Assembly: GCA_964023275.1 (NCBI GenBank)
Contig: OZ029921.1
Coordinates: 13,335,806-13,399,805 of the forward strand
Direction of reading: 5' to 3'
DNA from: Norana najaformis
Taxonomy: Eukaryota; Annelida; Clitellata; Crassiclitellata; Hormogastridae
Length of the DNA: 64,000 nucleotides
A program made the translations under genes and the position numbers. The notes beneath the pieces are model-generated. The model was not told where the DNA came from and searched no databases. It saw only the letters and a program-made list of their open reading frames with translations. Shown here one piece after another: positions 1-15,200 of this stretch (the first letter of the stretch is position 1; each line of letters opens with the position of its first letter).

Positions 1-230
1 AGGTGGGATTATTAATAGTACAATGACATCATCAAAAATATCAAGGAACAAGGCATTAAACAACAAATGTTGCAATTTAGAAAGTGCAACATTTTTTATT
101 TAAGCCAAAGTTTAACACATACAGAAATGTATCTATGAATTAAAAAGGTGTTTTGCCTTTGCTAAAAACATACTAATTACTGTGCCATACATGCATCGGA
201 GGTGTGACAAAAATAATTTATCCGATGACG
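1..230. repeat. Dispersed repeat copy, partner of 16185-16400
   Basis: The order of blocks GTGGGATTATTAATAGTAC, TTAAACAACAAATGTTGCAA, AATGTATCTATGAA and GTGTTTTGCC matches 16185-16330, with about 75-80% similarity by eye. The 16185 copy ends like the TACCGTA-flanked DNA element, so this is probably a fragment of the same family. It lies in the last PDCD11 intron of the window; 231-696 shows nothing recognisable. Confidence 0.6.
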
Positions 231-3200
231 AGTGATGGGTAGTTGGGTACCCGCTTAGAACGGACTCGGGTACCAGAGCTACATTTTACTAAAATGTTTG
301 GCACATCTAACTGGCACTGGACTGAAGAGGCTCTGACCCCTGTTGTGGCACCAAGCAATGTATTACATAAAGTAATCTGCCCCATACTAGGTGAATTAAC
401 ACAGGACTAGAGTCAGTAAGTTGATGGTTACATAAAGATCTTCGAAAGATTCAACTTTGTAAAAGCAGCAGAGTAGATTTATCTGGACATATCAATCTTA
501 TCCAGCAAAGGCATAAATTTAACTAGCTCTTTTCTGTGAGAAATCAGCTACTAGTTAGTTAGTTATCTAGGCACGTAACTTCACTATTTTATTGTTTATC
601 ATAGTTTATATCTGACAGCATTTTCATTTTAAAATTGGATGATACTAATCAGTAAAACAAATGATAAAACTCAGAAACTACAGAAGAAAACTTTACCGAG
701 TTTACAAAACCAGTAACTTTGTCACCAACGCTGAATTTTGGATGTAGTAAATCTTCAATGACCATGGAAGACATTTTGCTAAAAAATATTCATACAATTA
801 ATTAATTTCAAATACATCTAACAATATTTACTGTAATATGACCTTCTACAAAACAAAACTCCTGATGTTCTTAAAAATTATTCTGTGTATATTGTAAAAC
901 CTAAACTTTGTAATACACTGAAACAAGAAATTACATAGTATTTATCAGAAATTAGCTTAGGATTGCTTGTTAGCTCAGAATTAAACTATTAATTCACTAT
1001 TTCATCCTGTTATTAAGCCTAGAATCAGGATCATATTACAGAGACAAAATTCAATCTAAGACAAAATATCAAAAGAAAAATACAGTAGAAATTAATTTTT
1101 GTTGTTGGTTACTTTACCTCTTTCAGTCTGTTTAGACCTCTCAATGTTTCCTATTTCCTGGCTTCAATGTGGACTTCAGAACTTTGTAAGTAGGGCATTA
1201 TTAAATTATAGTTGTACTGTATTACCTTTGCTTCATTGTGCACTCCAATAGGACTCTCTTTGTTGTTGCTTTATCAGTTGGCAGATACCTAGAAACAAAA
1301 GAACACAACAACAATCAACTGTGTCTACATTCTCGTAGTGCTAGGCCTTAGTATGCATTCTTCAATGCCATAGCCTCCAATGCCTTCTTTCTACACATCT
1401 TTAAGCGGCTCTCCTCGTGTCCTCTACTGTTCCATAGCAAATCCTCCTTTTTCTAGGATCTTTCTCTTTACCTTCAAATACCAATATAACAATCTCATCT
1501 ATGATCTCTTGTTCTGTATGATTCAATCATATTCCACCCCAAACTGATTGTAACATTTTTCAAATCACATATTCTGCTCAGTTTCCCTGCTAGTTAGTAA
1601 AATGAAAGTTTGTCTCAAAAAAGCATACCATCAACTGTGTCTTCCTTTTTGCCGCTATTTAAAAGCAAGGCAGCACTTTACCTTAATTCACAAGCATTCT
1701 AGTTTACTCTAGTTCTATCTCTAGTATCAAAATTATGTTTTACTATTCTACATTATTTCTGTTATTCTGGTATCAGAATAACAGTTTACTATTCAAATCT
1801 ATATCTGTGACTCTATTATAAGAATTATGTTTTACTTATCCACTGATAGACATTACTTGCCTATTTTACAAATCAAGTTCAGTAAAGCAATTAAATAGAA
1901 AAATCAAATCGAGAAAAGAAATCAAAGAAGTACTTGTGAGTTTTTTCTTCTCTGTATCCAATAACTTTGACTGTCATTTCAGTTCCTTCACTGAACAATT
2001 TAAAAGGACTTGTGCCCTGAAAAACGTGAAAACAAAACATTCAGACTGAACACTTCTGCAAAGTAAATTCGCACCAGCATGTACCAAGCACAGTCAATGA
2101 ACGATGTACTTGTGTACAAAGTGCACAGTGCCACCAGTAAGTCAGCAGAAGGCACCATAAAAGGAAAAGAAATGTCTCCTGAAACACATTCTCCAGCAGC
2201 TACAACCACATTTTGTGGGTTTACATGACCCTAAAAACATGAAAATCTTGGAAGGAAGTGCAGTTAAAAAAGTCAAATTTCACATAACTTTAAAATACCT
2301 TTTGCAAAACTTTTTCACACTATATTCATCACATATTACTTCACATCTTCTGGGCCTTGAGCTGAAAGGTTGTCAAAATAATTTTGCTACAGACTTGGGA
2401 ATGAAAAATTGCCCTTTCTAGGGCGAGTGTGATGCATCTTTGTGAAAACTGGACAGATAATTTGAAACTAGATATAAAATGCTACAAACAAAGCTGCAGG
2501 TAGGTAGGGGTTTGGGAATTATTTGGGCTTGGGAATAAGTGACCTGTTGGTTGTCAGGGGCTTGGGAATTATTGGGCCTTGGGAATAAGTTATCTGCTGG
2601 TTGTCAGGAATCTGTCTACTTTCTTAGTTATCACTAAAGAGTTAAATTGAGATGGCCTAGTCTACGTCAGCTATATCGACAGACTGAGCGATGTAAGATG
2701 GACTTTCTACCCATTCAAGAATTGGAAATATTCAACAAAAGGCTGGAGACTTTTTGCCTTGTTTCGAGTTTCTCATCCAGCTAAGGGGTCTGCATTATGA
2801 CACCAATGAAATGGCTCAATAGCAACAATATTAACCGGGTGGCATCCTCAAAGATGGAAATGTCTGTGCTGTGGCTTGAATGATCATTCAGTCCCAAGGC
2901 TTTGGTATATTAACCAGAATCCTTAATGACCCCATGTATCTTTGGTCAATTAGTAATGCCAATAATACAAAATTAATGTAGTTTCTTGGAACTTATTCGC
3001 AAGCCAACATTTGTTTAACTTTAGAAAGCCCTTCCTGTCTTTCTTTTGCTTTAAGATTAGGAAAACAACAAATGCTTATTATTTGTGCTTATTATTATTA
3101 CTATTATTATTATTTATGCAATTATTAAGCATCACTATCTACTGATTAGGCATCATTCGATGGTGCTGAGCAACTGTGAGTGAAGGACTTGCTCAAGGTC

Positions 3201-6200
3201 CTTACACAGTAACTGCCTCAGGAAGGCTCGAACACGCACTCTCTGCATTACAAGCCTAACGCTCTAACCAATCGGCTACTGTGCCCCATGCTTATCACTG
3301 AACTAATGCTTCAATCTGTCCTGAACTCTGCTGCTCGTCTCATTGAGGGGCATTCCCAGATATGGTCATATCTCGTCCTATATTCGAGACACTCTTCAAT
3401 GGCTTCCCATCCAGCAGTGTGTGCATTTTAAGGTTCACACTCATGCGCAACTGTGTTGCTGGTTCAACTCCTCTCTACCTCATGTATTTTTGCACTTTAG
3501 TCTCCTCGTTACTGGGCTGCAGCACCCTCCGTTCAGCCATTATGATCTCTTGTTTGTCCCTCGCATGCTAATGGTTACCGCCCAGTCCAGAAGCTTTATG
3601 TATGTCGGTCCCACCTGCTGGAACCAACTCTCTCTCGATCTGCGACTCGAGCGCCTCTTTCTTCCCCCGCCAGGGTTTTGCAGGCATCTGAAGACTGTAC
3701 TGTTTAACAGTGATTTTACTTGTTCGGGTCGGGACCACCTCTGTTGAGTTTACTCTCTAAGAGGCGCTTTATAAATCTTAAATTACAATTACAATACATA
3801 ACAGTTAATTAAGTAAATTAATCAATCAGAATAAATGCACAGACACACAGATTCAGAGAAAGACAAACCGTTTTGATATCATCCATTACTTCAGTTATGT
3901 GAACTCTTCCAGAAGTTCCACCAATAACTACATTCAACTGCATTGGATAGACCTTCTGAACCCTAATAACACATTAAAACCAGTTAAATGCACATTCTCA
4001 GAAGCACAACAGACCTCAGCATGCATGTGAGATATCCAATCAGAAATTGTTTTGTAATTGTAAATGAAAATTTCTAAAGCGCCACTTAGGAAACAGTGGC
4101 GCTCCCAACTTGAACATACAAAAAGGATTTCAGGCGTTTGCGAGACTGGGTAGGAGAGAGACTAAGTTACTGAAGCCGCAGGTCAAGAGGAAGGCAGTTC
4201 CAGCTGGAAGGGCCAACAAAGGCAAAGCTCCTGGACTGAGCAGTCATAGTGCGGACGCGAGAGACTACCAAGAGACCACGGGTAGCTGAGCGAAGGAAGG
4301 CATGGGCAGGCAACGAGGAAACCGGAATACAAAAAGAAGTTAAGTAGGATGGAGCAGAGCCTAGAAGGCAGTTGCGCATAAGGATAAGAATCTTAAACTG
4401 GATGCGTTGACTGACAGGAAGCCAATGAAGTGAATCACGAATAAAAGTAGATATATGGGCAGACTTTGGAAGACCACTGATAAGGCATGCAGCAGCATTA
4501 AGTATAGACTGAAGCTTGGAGGTGTTAACTGCAGAACGTCCAGTATAGGCAGCATTGCCAAAGTCAATCCTAGTGCAAATCAGGGCATGGACCAAGGTAG
4601 TGATCGCATGAAGAGGAAGCGAGTGACGAATAGAGCAGAGTTGTCGTAGGTGGTAAAGACAAGAGCGAGAGATATTATTTACATGCTCAGTCAGAGAAAG
4701 AGTTTGATCCAGGATGATTCCGAGGTCACGGACTGAGGAAGAGAAGTGGATATGAGGGAAATTAGAGGAAAGAGAACTAAAGTCAATTTTGGCAAGCTGG
4801 ACACGGCCACCTAGCCAGATATATTGAGTCTTATCAGGATTAAGACAGTGTCAAATGGAATTTCCTAAAACCAGATTGAAGGGGAGGCATGAGAGAATTA
4901 GATTCAAGGTATTCAACCAGTTGAACAGAGATAATCTTTCAAGGAGCTTCGAGAGGAAGGAAAGGTTAGAAAAACGACGATAGTCAGAAGGAGAGTTAGG
5001 GTCCACACCTTGGTGCTTGAGGGAGGGAAAGACAACTGCCCTTTTATGTGACTAGCAAAGGTCAGCTGTGTACTTGGCAGTGCCTTCCTTCTCAACTTGT
5101 TAGCTGATTTGTCACTTTGTCCAGTTACCAAATACACAACACACTGTGTCAGTTAAATGCGTTATATGCCAGAGTTTGCAATCTCAAAATTTCTGCACTC
5201 TATCAATTTTTTTTACAATTTTTAGCCTTTGTACAAGTTTTAGACCTGTTACTTGTACAAATAACCTACTACCACACATGTAAATAGAACAAGAGACAGA
5301 TCTGATGAAATTAAGTAGCAAGTCAAGAAAGTTAAGTAGTCAATAAATTAAGTAACACAGTACAGTTATTTTTCACAAGTAACCTACTTTTATATCCGTG
5401 TATAACTGAGGGAGGCAACAGTCCAGCAAAGGCAGGAGGGGGATGCAACCGATAGCCCATTACCATTTGACGGCCTTAATTGTTCTAATTTTAAATTTTT
5501 ATGTGACCAAAACAACCTTTCACAAAAAAACATAACTGCAACAAAGAAGCTCATTTTTTTAAACTCCAAGATATCACTCTGGACAACCTCGCTTTAATAG
5601 ACTACTACATGTAGTTATAAGACCAATTTAAATAAAGAAATGACCAGTGACTGTGATAAAAGATGATTAGTCAAGAAAGACCTTGCTTTGACGACTGAAC
5701 CAATCGCTGGTATTGAGGTTTTGCTAGCTGCTATTGAAGCAGCATTCTCGTGAATCTGTAAGCTGGCAAAAACCATGTCGTTGAATTCTCTGAACAGGCA
5801 CAGAACATTTTATGTTAAAATTCGCCATATCCATAAACTGTTAAATTGTTCAAAAATCAACCAGCCAGCAAACCAACAAACAACTGGGCAAGACAGTCCA
5901 CAAGAAACAAAGCACTAGTCCAACAATTCTATAAGCATTCCTTTATATTTCTGGATGACAAAACTGCATGCCATAAATTATAAATAAAACAAGCACAAAT
6001 AAACAAATATGTGCAAGTCAAGTTTAAAAACTGCTAAAGCAAATCAATCAACTACATATGTAACAGTTTTAAATACCCCAACACTGTTTTAAAATGTTCA
6101 CTAAGAGAGGAATTTAGAGAAAATGGCAAACCTTTTGATCACTACTGGATTTACTTGTCCAACATGATACTGAAATTGCTCTGTGATGTCATTCAGGTGC

Positions 6201-9200
6201 TGAAATACACAGACTGACAGTTACATGATTGCCCCCTTCAGAACAACAAGCAACAATAAACTTTCTGCTACAGAGTGCACCTCTATAACAGAAAAACTTC
6301 AATTTGAATTTTATATGGTGTTCAAATAAGGCAAAAATCAAATCAAATCTGATTCAAATGGCTGTGTGACTATCTAATAAATTTCATGAATACAAATACA
6401 AATAATAATAATAATAAATTCCGTTCTCTCCAAATTGAGTATATATAGGTGCTAAACAATAGGGTGTAAAACAATTATAATTGATACAGGCTAAATCTCA
6501 AGACTAAATCTGCAGACAGGTTCAAAACATAAATCAAAGTCTCCCATAAATCAAAGTGGATGCCAACTGCCTGGGAATGAAATGTGTATCATAATACTTT
6601 TCATTCACAAAACAAAATCAAAGTTCAGCATTTGGCAAAGGTACAATGGACTCTGATTTCAATTAAAACAAACTAATTCAGCAATCCATCAAGATGTCAA
6701 GGGAGTTTGCTCACACGTTTGGCTGGAAGAAAGGCAATTTTGCCAATGGCATGTCCTTTAAGCAGAACCAGAACAAAGTCACTTGTAACCAGATGAACCT
6801 CTGACTTTATCACTTGACCAACTCTCGCCTGTTCAAATAACAACAAACAATACAAGTAGACCACTGTCTGATAGCTAACACATAGCCAAAACAGAACAAT
6901 CTATGAGTATAACATTTTCTACACACAGCACAAAAGAAGATCAAGACAGAAGCCAAAAAAGAAGTAATAGCAATCACAGTGTGGACTCATTAATGTGAAA
7001 TCGATGGGGGGGGGCAAGCTATCGCAATGTCAGATAAACCAGACCACATGTAAAACTGCCCAGACAGCCATGTTCATTGGACCCCTAGCTGGCCCACTTG
7101 GTATCACTGTTTTTCCTTTTTAAACATTTACAAAATCAGTCATTTGGCATAAGTTTAAAATTTTAATATATTCCATATGCTTAGCATCTGACGATTCATT
7201 TTATCAGCATTCAGCAGATGGCAGCAGCAATAACCTCTCTCTTTTGTAATGCTTTCTCCACAAAAAATTGAGCATTTATCCAACTTTAAAAACTATGGTC
7301 TTCACAAACTCATACTGCATTGCTTCACTTTGACCCAAACTCATTAAATTGACTTCACCATAACCAATATCATGAGAAATTTTGGCTTCCATTTCATCAC
7401 TATGGAACTGATCCATAGCAGTCAGTTTTTTCCTCAGCGGTACATGAACATTGATGCTTGGCTCTGTCATTATGAAACAAGGCATGTTCAAAATACCTAA
7501 ACATATGTAGCATGACTAAGGGCAATATTACCAAGCTGGAGACGAACAGGAAATATGCCTCACAGAGGCAAGTGTTCATTGTTCAAGTAATTTAATTAAA
7601 CCTACTCCCTCATTATTTTAGATATTCTGCACTACGCTGAAGTTCTTAGTACGTTAATTAACACAGCATGCGAAGTTAATAGCTTTGAGGTCATGACATT
7701 ACTTCATGTTATGTGGAATCATGTGTAAAACAGCAGCACATAAATGTATCCACACTGTACTGCTTTTGAAGTATTCCACTATTAAGATAAGACAATCTTT
7801 ATACCAATTAAAGCACATTTAAAGTACCTTTGAGTACTTATTGTCTACATATTTCTTGACAGCATTCACAAGTTCTCTGTTTAGACTCAGGAGAACACAA
7901 TCAGTGGCTACATCAATGAAGAGGATAACTGCTTCAAGCTCGTCTTGCTCCTTGCAAACAACACCTGGAGAAATTAAAGTCTGTTATAATCACACAAATG
8001 ATACATACAATGACTGCAACAAATCTGCTGCATTCAACAGAAAAAGTTATTAGCAATGATCACTGTATATGAACTCATTCAACGCAAATGAAGACACTTT
8101 TTGTAGGTGACATTTTCCCATCTGCTCTGCAAACCGGTACACCAGTCTCAGTGTCAGGCAAATTTATGTCATAAAAACTTCCAGTAAATGTCAGCAACTA
8201 TTTCAACAACTGTCAATAGGATGACAATTTTTCTAAATGGAAAAATGACATTTTACATTGAGTGCACACATTCACATATAGGCATAGAGTAAACACACAA
8301 AAAGGTTGTTGATTCAATCTTACAAATTGCTAGCAACAGCCTGCAACCTTCTATATTTCAGAAGACCACAGAACGGCTCTGGTTCTGTTTTCCTGGATGC
8401 CCCATGACAGTGGATCAATGCTGAAACCAATTTAGACTGTAACACAGCGAACCTCAACATAAGCATCGTAATCATAGGCTTGAGATTGCTACAGCGCCCA
8501 ATGAAAGCTAAGTCGTGGGAACCAACTCAGTCAAACAAAATTCAGGAAGGGCTCAGTTCCAGACAGGCAGAAAGTGCTTGCGTGAAAATAATCTAATTCT
8601 GCAAATATTCAGTCAGCAGAATTTTCATGTGATAAAATAATCAAAAATTGGAATAACATTTTTTTAAAGTATCAGTGATGGTTCCAGTAGCATTTTGGTA
8701 TTATATTACTTAAGTTAATAATTTCATATGAAACATTATGGAAGTTGTGCTCATCTCCAGAATGGCAAACTAGTATTCCTGATACAGATTACACGGTGCT
8801 GAAAGAGCAAAATTTGACAAAATAAACAAAATGAAAACAACTTTGGCTCACTGCATCCTTGCGCTATATTTATATAAACAGGCAAGAGAGAGGTGGATCC
8901 AGAGGGGACAAGGGGTATAACGAACAGATCACATTTTGCTAATTGTTGTTCTCATTATGCCGCACATCCCCACCACTACTATTTACCCCTCCAATTCAAA
9001 TCCCAGATCTGGAAGACATAAATGTTGGCAACAGCAGTAATGCCTTAACAGGTATAAGATATTTTTGTAACCAAGACCATTTTGAATTCCTTGTTATGAA
9101 ACTGACCCACTGAAAACAAAATGTCTGTCAAACTCAATCAAGTTCAACAGTTTTTTTAAATACTGCAGTTAGGCAATAATAAGTGAAGACCAGAGTCAGT

Positions 9201-12200
9201 CACCTGCCATGTTGTCCAGAGCGACAAAACCCTTCACCTGGTTCTTCAGTTGGCAAAGTACACCTTTGTCATAAACATCAGTAATTTTGACACTGACAAC
9301 GGAACCAGTTGAGAGTTGACCCAGATGTGACTTCAAAACTGGAAAAGATGTAAAAATCACATTTTATTTAAGAAATCAACAGATTCCAAATGCTGCATAA
9401 CATCAAGTCAGACAGCTAAACGAGGCAATTTTATGTAAAAATACAGCAGTCTTAGGTGTAAATCATAATGTTTTGCATAACTACATATGTATACAGCACT
9501 TTCTAAGCACATCTTGAAGATGCTCCCAGCCAGCTGAAATGTTGTTAGAGTTCATGCATGTTGACATTTCAGAAAACCAAGTACAAAAGTTCAGGCAGGA
9601 TAAACACCCATATCCAGTGGTTCAAGAAATAAATGCCTCCTTCACTCAAGGTAGCAGTTATTTTGTGAATCCCTTGGAGATCTACACATAAACAATTAAT
9701 TTTAAAAGCCCTTATGATTTAAAATGCCTTAAATTAGTATCAACCATACTGCAGTGCTTTTGTGAAGTATTTAAAAGGCACTATATTATATGTCTAGATA
9801 CGCAAGTACATACATACATTCGTTCTAGACTCTGGTTTACTCAGGTGTATGATTGTATTTCACTGGGTTTTATGTACTTCTTCAGACGAACAATATCACA
9901 GATCTTTTTATGTTTCCCAAACAATACTTGCAAAAAACATGGTGAAATTTCCCAAACAATACTTGCAAAAAACATGGTGAAATTTCAACTCTTTACCTGA
10001 TGAACCTACTTTAACCAAGCCATTGTATGAATTTCATGCTGTGATTGACTTTTTAATCTTTATTATTTCTGCATGTATTAAGTTCGTTCTACAGCAGCTC
10101 CAATTGCTCCCATGCCCACAGTGTTCTCACATTCCATGTTCCAACTGTAATTTTGAATGTAGCCAACTTTAGTCCTTGCAGCTCTCCAGTAGCCAACTTT
10201 TCAAACCAACCCTGGTCACTCAATTGGGGACGCGGACCTTGTTTGCCCAGGCATCATCCGAGCCAGGATCCTCTATCCATGATTGTCACTGCATCAGATT
10301 TCTTTTGGATTTTTCTTTATAAACAGTGTATCTACACCTATCCATTCACTCCTCCACACTTCTCACAGGTGATTTCCAGGCTAGGAACTGGCTCTGATAT
10401 CCACTAGGTGTGGTACCAGAGGCAGTGTTTGGACCAGAGGTGGTGTAATAAGTACCACTAACTAATTACTAAGTATCCGAAAGCTTCTGCTCATGTCTGC
10501 AGCCATTTCGGTCACTGGATGTCTTTATGCCATTCTGATGAATTACACTGTCTAAATGTAAAATCTACTTGATAATGTTTGCAGTTAGAACTTTTACTGT
10601 TACTGACTCTGTGTCGGAATTATATTTTGCTTACAACACAAATTTACTGCGTTTCGGGTGCTTTTTGTTGCACGTTATCTTTTGTGACTGGAACGGTCCA
10701 CCTATAGAGGAGGGACAAGATTCCAGCTGGACAATTAACCTTCAGATCTACAAACCTATATCTGCCAAGAAATCTTGGAAGAAGGGCAAAGAAAGTCTTG
10801 GAGAGGCACCAAACATCAATCATGCATATCTGGTGGTGTGAGGGAGATCTGGACATTGCATTGCCTTCCACCCTGATGGACTGTGAGACAACTGTGGCCC
10901 ATCATCGTTCCTCATCCCAGATGCTACATGTTGCAGGAATTCTGAATATGCCATCATCTTTCAACTCTAGTTGGAAATCTGTGGGTAGAGCTCTGCCACT
11001 GGTGACTCTTCTGGTTATCTGAGCAATATTAACTAATGGAGGAATGTTCTGTTCGTAATGATATTTAAAAACGTTAAGGCTAGTGTAGAGAGTTTAATGA
11101 TTAATTTCCCTTGAAGATGTGTCATTTAAATTTCTGAATACAGTTATGACCAGTTGATGGTAATGAGTAATTGTGAGTGAAGAATTTGGTCACGATCCCT
11201 ATACAGTAACCATCTCCTACCAGTACTCTCTATGTTGCAAGTCAAGTGCTCTAACCAGTAAGCTACCATGCCCACAAATCTATTCCAATGACTTCCACAG
11301 GGCAGTTATCAAAATGAAAAATGCATCAGTCAATGGTGATTTGACATTTCAAATGGTTAGGAGGAGGAAATTTTCAGCAATGTTTCAGTGTCTGTACCTG
11401 TTTCACAAATGTAATAGTGTAGCAATTTTAGAAAAAAATATGAAAGCTCAGCCAACTAGTTTAAGTTTATTGATTTTATCACATCACAAAATGCTTACTG
11501 AGAGATTCTAATCATTTTATGCTAGAACATAGCTTTTGCTTATTCACTCTTGACATAAACTCTTTTGTGTTCATATTAAAATTGAAAAATCCCACTTAAA
11601 ATAACAAGACAATCTGGAAAAAACTTATCTTAAAGAATATTTTTGTAAGAATATTACAGTGAGATATCGTGACTGATTTAACACTGAATGACCCTTTTGT
11701 TATGCCAGTTTAGGCAAACCAAAGCAGACATGAGAGGAATATATTCTTTCATAGAGTCGAAGTATTTCTGTACAAGGTACACTCATTCTAAGTAAAGCCA
11801 GATGTATGCTGTACGCATAAAAGTTTTACGTTTATACTTGAGTCACCCAATTGGTTGCACTGACCGTCAGTGGACTTCACATGATCCAAGATCCTTTGGT
11901 ATTCTTCAAAATAGTTCTCCAGAAGGTTGATTCCCACATCCGTGTCACCATGGTAACAATCAGACATCCTTAAACTCAGCAAGAAGCGCTTTTTCTCACT
12001 GTTAACCTCTGTAACTTTGGGCATCAATGACTGGCCCTCATAAAACAATGAAAGTGGGTCGGGAAGAGGTCTGTCAGCCAGATACTACAAAGAACAGAAA
12101 CAATAGTTGAAAAATATCTTATAAATAGTAGTTCTATAAGTATTGTATTTATTTTTCATTAATGTTAAAAAGCCAAAAATACTTCAGCTGACAGCTGACA

Positions 12201-15200
12201 AATATATCTGAGTTTTCATAAAGTATCATGTTGTATTAGTGCCATATGAAATTTACATAGCACCCCTACATGTAACGTAGATGGAAACAAGAATTCTCCA
12301 TATAATATAGTAATGTGATATAAAATCAAATAAAGCCATAAGAAAATATAATAATGCTTGGAAAAAGACACAAGAGCCAAACGCGTGATGAATTGGATCC
12401 CAGGAGGAAGAAGAATAGAAATAAAAAGACATGGCTAGAGACCATCAGAGATGACCTGAGATATCTGAAAATGTTGTTCATTGGATGAACCAATGGACAA
12501 AACAGGGTGGAGATGTGACACTGCCCAAAGTAGATCTGCATAGGATGGACAAAGTCCCTATTAGCCATCAGCACATCTCTGGATCCCGGGCATACCAGAA
12601 TTAGTCTGTATTTTCAGTCAAATGCATCTTTTGAAAACCAATGGCAATGACAAAAGGAAGACCATTCCATACATATCAAAAATCACAATGCTGCACATTG
12701 GCACTGAAACCCAAGGGACATTGCACAGCCACGAAATGCATGCAGTAAAGTGAAGACAATTCTTTTGAGTAACCTTTTTCTTTCCTTTGCACTGTTCTTC
12801 AGAAAGTTTGCTTTTATCATTCCCCTTCTTTTTTCCAATTTTAAGTTCATTTTTTGTTCAAGCAATAAAAAAATAAAACAGTAATAATATCCGGATACAA
12901 AACACGCATCAAACACGGACGTACATCACAATTCACACTTAAGAGATTTTATTACCTTAATAGGAACCAGTCCAGTTAACCCGTTGATGTCAACAAACAG
13001 ACCGTATGGCATTTTCTTCTTAACAACACCAGGAAAAATCATTCCAGGCTTCAAATTCAAGAGAAAACATTATGCCAATTCACTAAATGTAATGCTATAA
13101 GTTTTAAAAGTTTGTAAACCTGATTTAATAAACTAATAAATTAAGCATGAATACTTTTAAGTAGTGGCAATAAGGGTTAACAATGCAGTATTTTATGTTT
13201 ATCACAAGCAAATGATACTTCTAAACAATCTCACAGATTCTGTACTGATCTGTTACAAAAGTTCAGTAATTGCTTTGAGGTGCATGAGCACCCACCATAA
13301 AAAAGAACAAATGAAAACTCCTAAGCAAATAATATGAAACATTGCAAAGAAGAACAAAAGCAATTACTGTCAGAGAGAATAACTTTCTGTGACATACCAT
13401 ATGCATTCAGAGCAGTAAATAACAGCATCTGCTTACTAATTTTTGTCACAGAAGTAGTTAGATTCAATTAATAAGATATAAAAAATTGATATCTTGCAAG
13501 TTTTCCAAATGTTAAAAGGAATATTAAGCTAAAATCAAATTAAGAAGCAAATTTTGCACAGAATACTGACACTGATAAATTGTTGTTTCTTAACAAGAGA
13601 AAATCCTTTTTATTAGTACTTGCTTTTCTCAATTTCTGGCTTTTGTTGTGCAATTTAGCATTTGTCAGAGTAAGGATTACTATATTTAGAAGAAAGCTGT
13701 ATAAATCAGGCTCTAACTGAAGCAAGGTTTTATGTTACTAATATTATCAGTATTATTTTAAATATTACCGTATTTGCCGGAATATAAGATGCGTTTTTTT
13801 TACACAAACTGCTAGGGGTGCATCTTATTTAATATGTGCGGAAATTTATAAGTTTACGAAGTAGCTATATATAGTAGGCAAACACCGATAACTATTTAAA
13901 TTTAATTAAATCACCTTTTCAAACACGGAATATACATAGCGAAAGCAGTACTAGGCTTGCAGACAGCATCCATACTGAACTGATAGAGTTCACGGCTTCC
14001 TCTTTGATGCTAGCCCATCTCATCCTGCACCCTCCACCCCTAGCGTGTCCTGAGACCTCCGCCTCTGCCGTGTCCTACGATCTACGCCTCTGCCACGTTA
14101 TGTGACCTTCCATGGCGGGCCCGAGAGAAGTGGAGTGTGAGAGCGCCCTGCCAAGCTTACTTGGCGGCTTTCTTGGAAAGGGCGACAAAAGAGGGGGTCA
14201 GGAATCCGTGCCCAGCTGCGCCGGGGCTTTGGGGAAGCTGAAAATTTGCTTGCATTTTTTCTTCCCCCTATATAGTACTGCCTTACTATCATTCAATACA
14301 TTAACATTGGATGCCTTCAGCTGGCTGGATTTACTTATAGAACCAAGTAATTACTATCAAATCACAAATAACAACAAATGTCGGAAATCTTTAATTCAAA
14401 GGGCAAAAATAATTTTATTTTAACAAAGTTGTTTGAGCAATTATTTGCTAATGATGACCATTTATTTGCGGCTGTCATTGGCAAACGCGCTTATACGCAT
14501 TGCAACTGGAAAACTGTGTGTGGGTGCGTCTCATATACCAGTGCGTCTCATACACCAGTGCATCTCATATACCAGTGCGTCTCATACAGCAGTGCGTCTC
14601 ATATACCAGTGCGACCTACGTATTGACTTTACAAAAATTTTGCTGTTTTACATCACTGTCTTATACTAAGGTGCGACTTATAGTCTAGAAAGTACGGTAT
14701 TTCTATCTTTATTCAGGTGTCTTATTCAGATGTCTTCATTGTAACATTGAGGTGACTTGTACTAGACAATTCTTTGTTCAACTGGTTTAATCAAGGATGA
14801 TTAGGTTAAATGAACTCAAGAGAACATAATAAATCCCACCTGAAGCAAACTGAAATCATTCACTAAATTTCCACCACACGAATGCTGTACAATTGATGTC
14901 TTCTTAGTCATCATCTGGAAGTTCAATAAAAAGAAAAATCAAACGACTTATTCAAGAAAGTTTCAAGAAATGCAAATCCATGAGAAATCATAAACACAGA
15001 ATAAATTCACTCACATAAAATGACCACAAGCAAGTCAGATTCAAGTCTAAAAGAAAATTATCTATTTTCCAAGAAAGTCTGCCACAATACAATGTTTTCT
15101 TCATTTCTGAAGTCCAACTAATAGTAAAGGAAGCTTTTCTGTCATGCGCCCATCATAATGAACCAACTTATTTAGTAATGCACAAATTCTTAGCCTTACA

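Noticed and set aside
7276..7491. Minus-strand 71-codon frame between PDCD11 exons 22 and 23
   Set aside because: Exon 22 joins exon 23 in phase with expected S1 sequence, the frame lies inside the Tigger-like MITE, and it shows no family motif.
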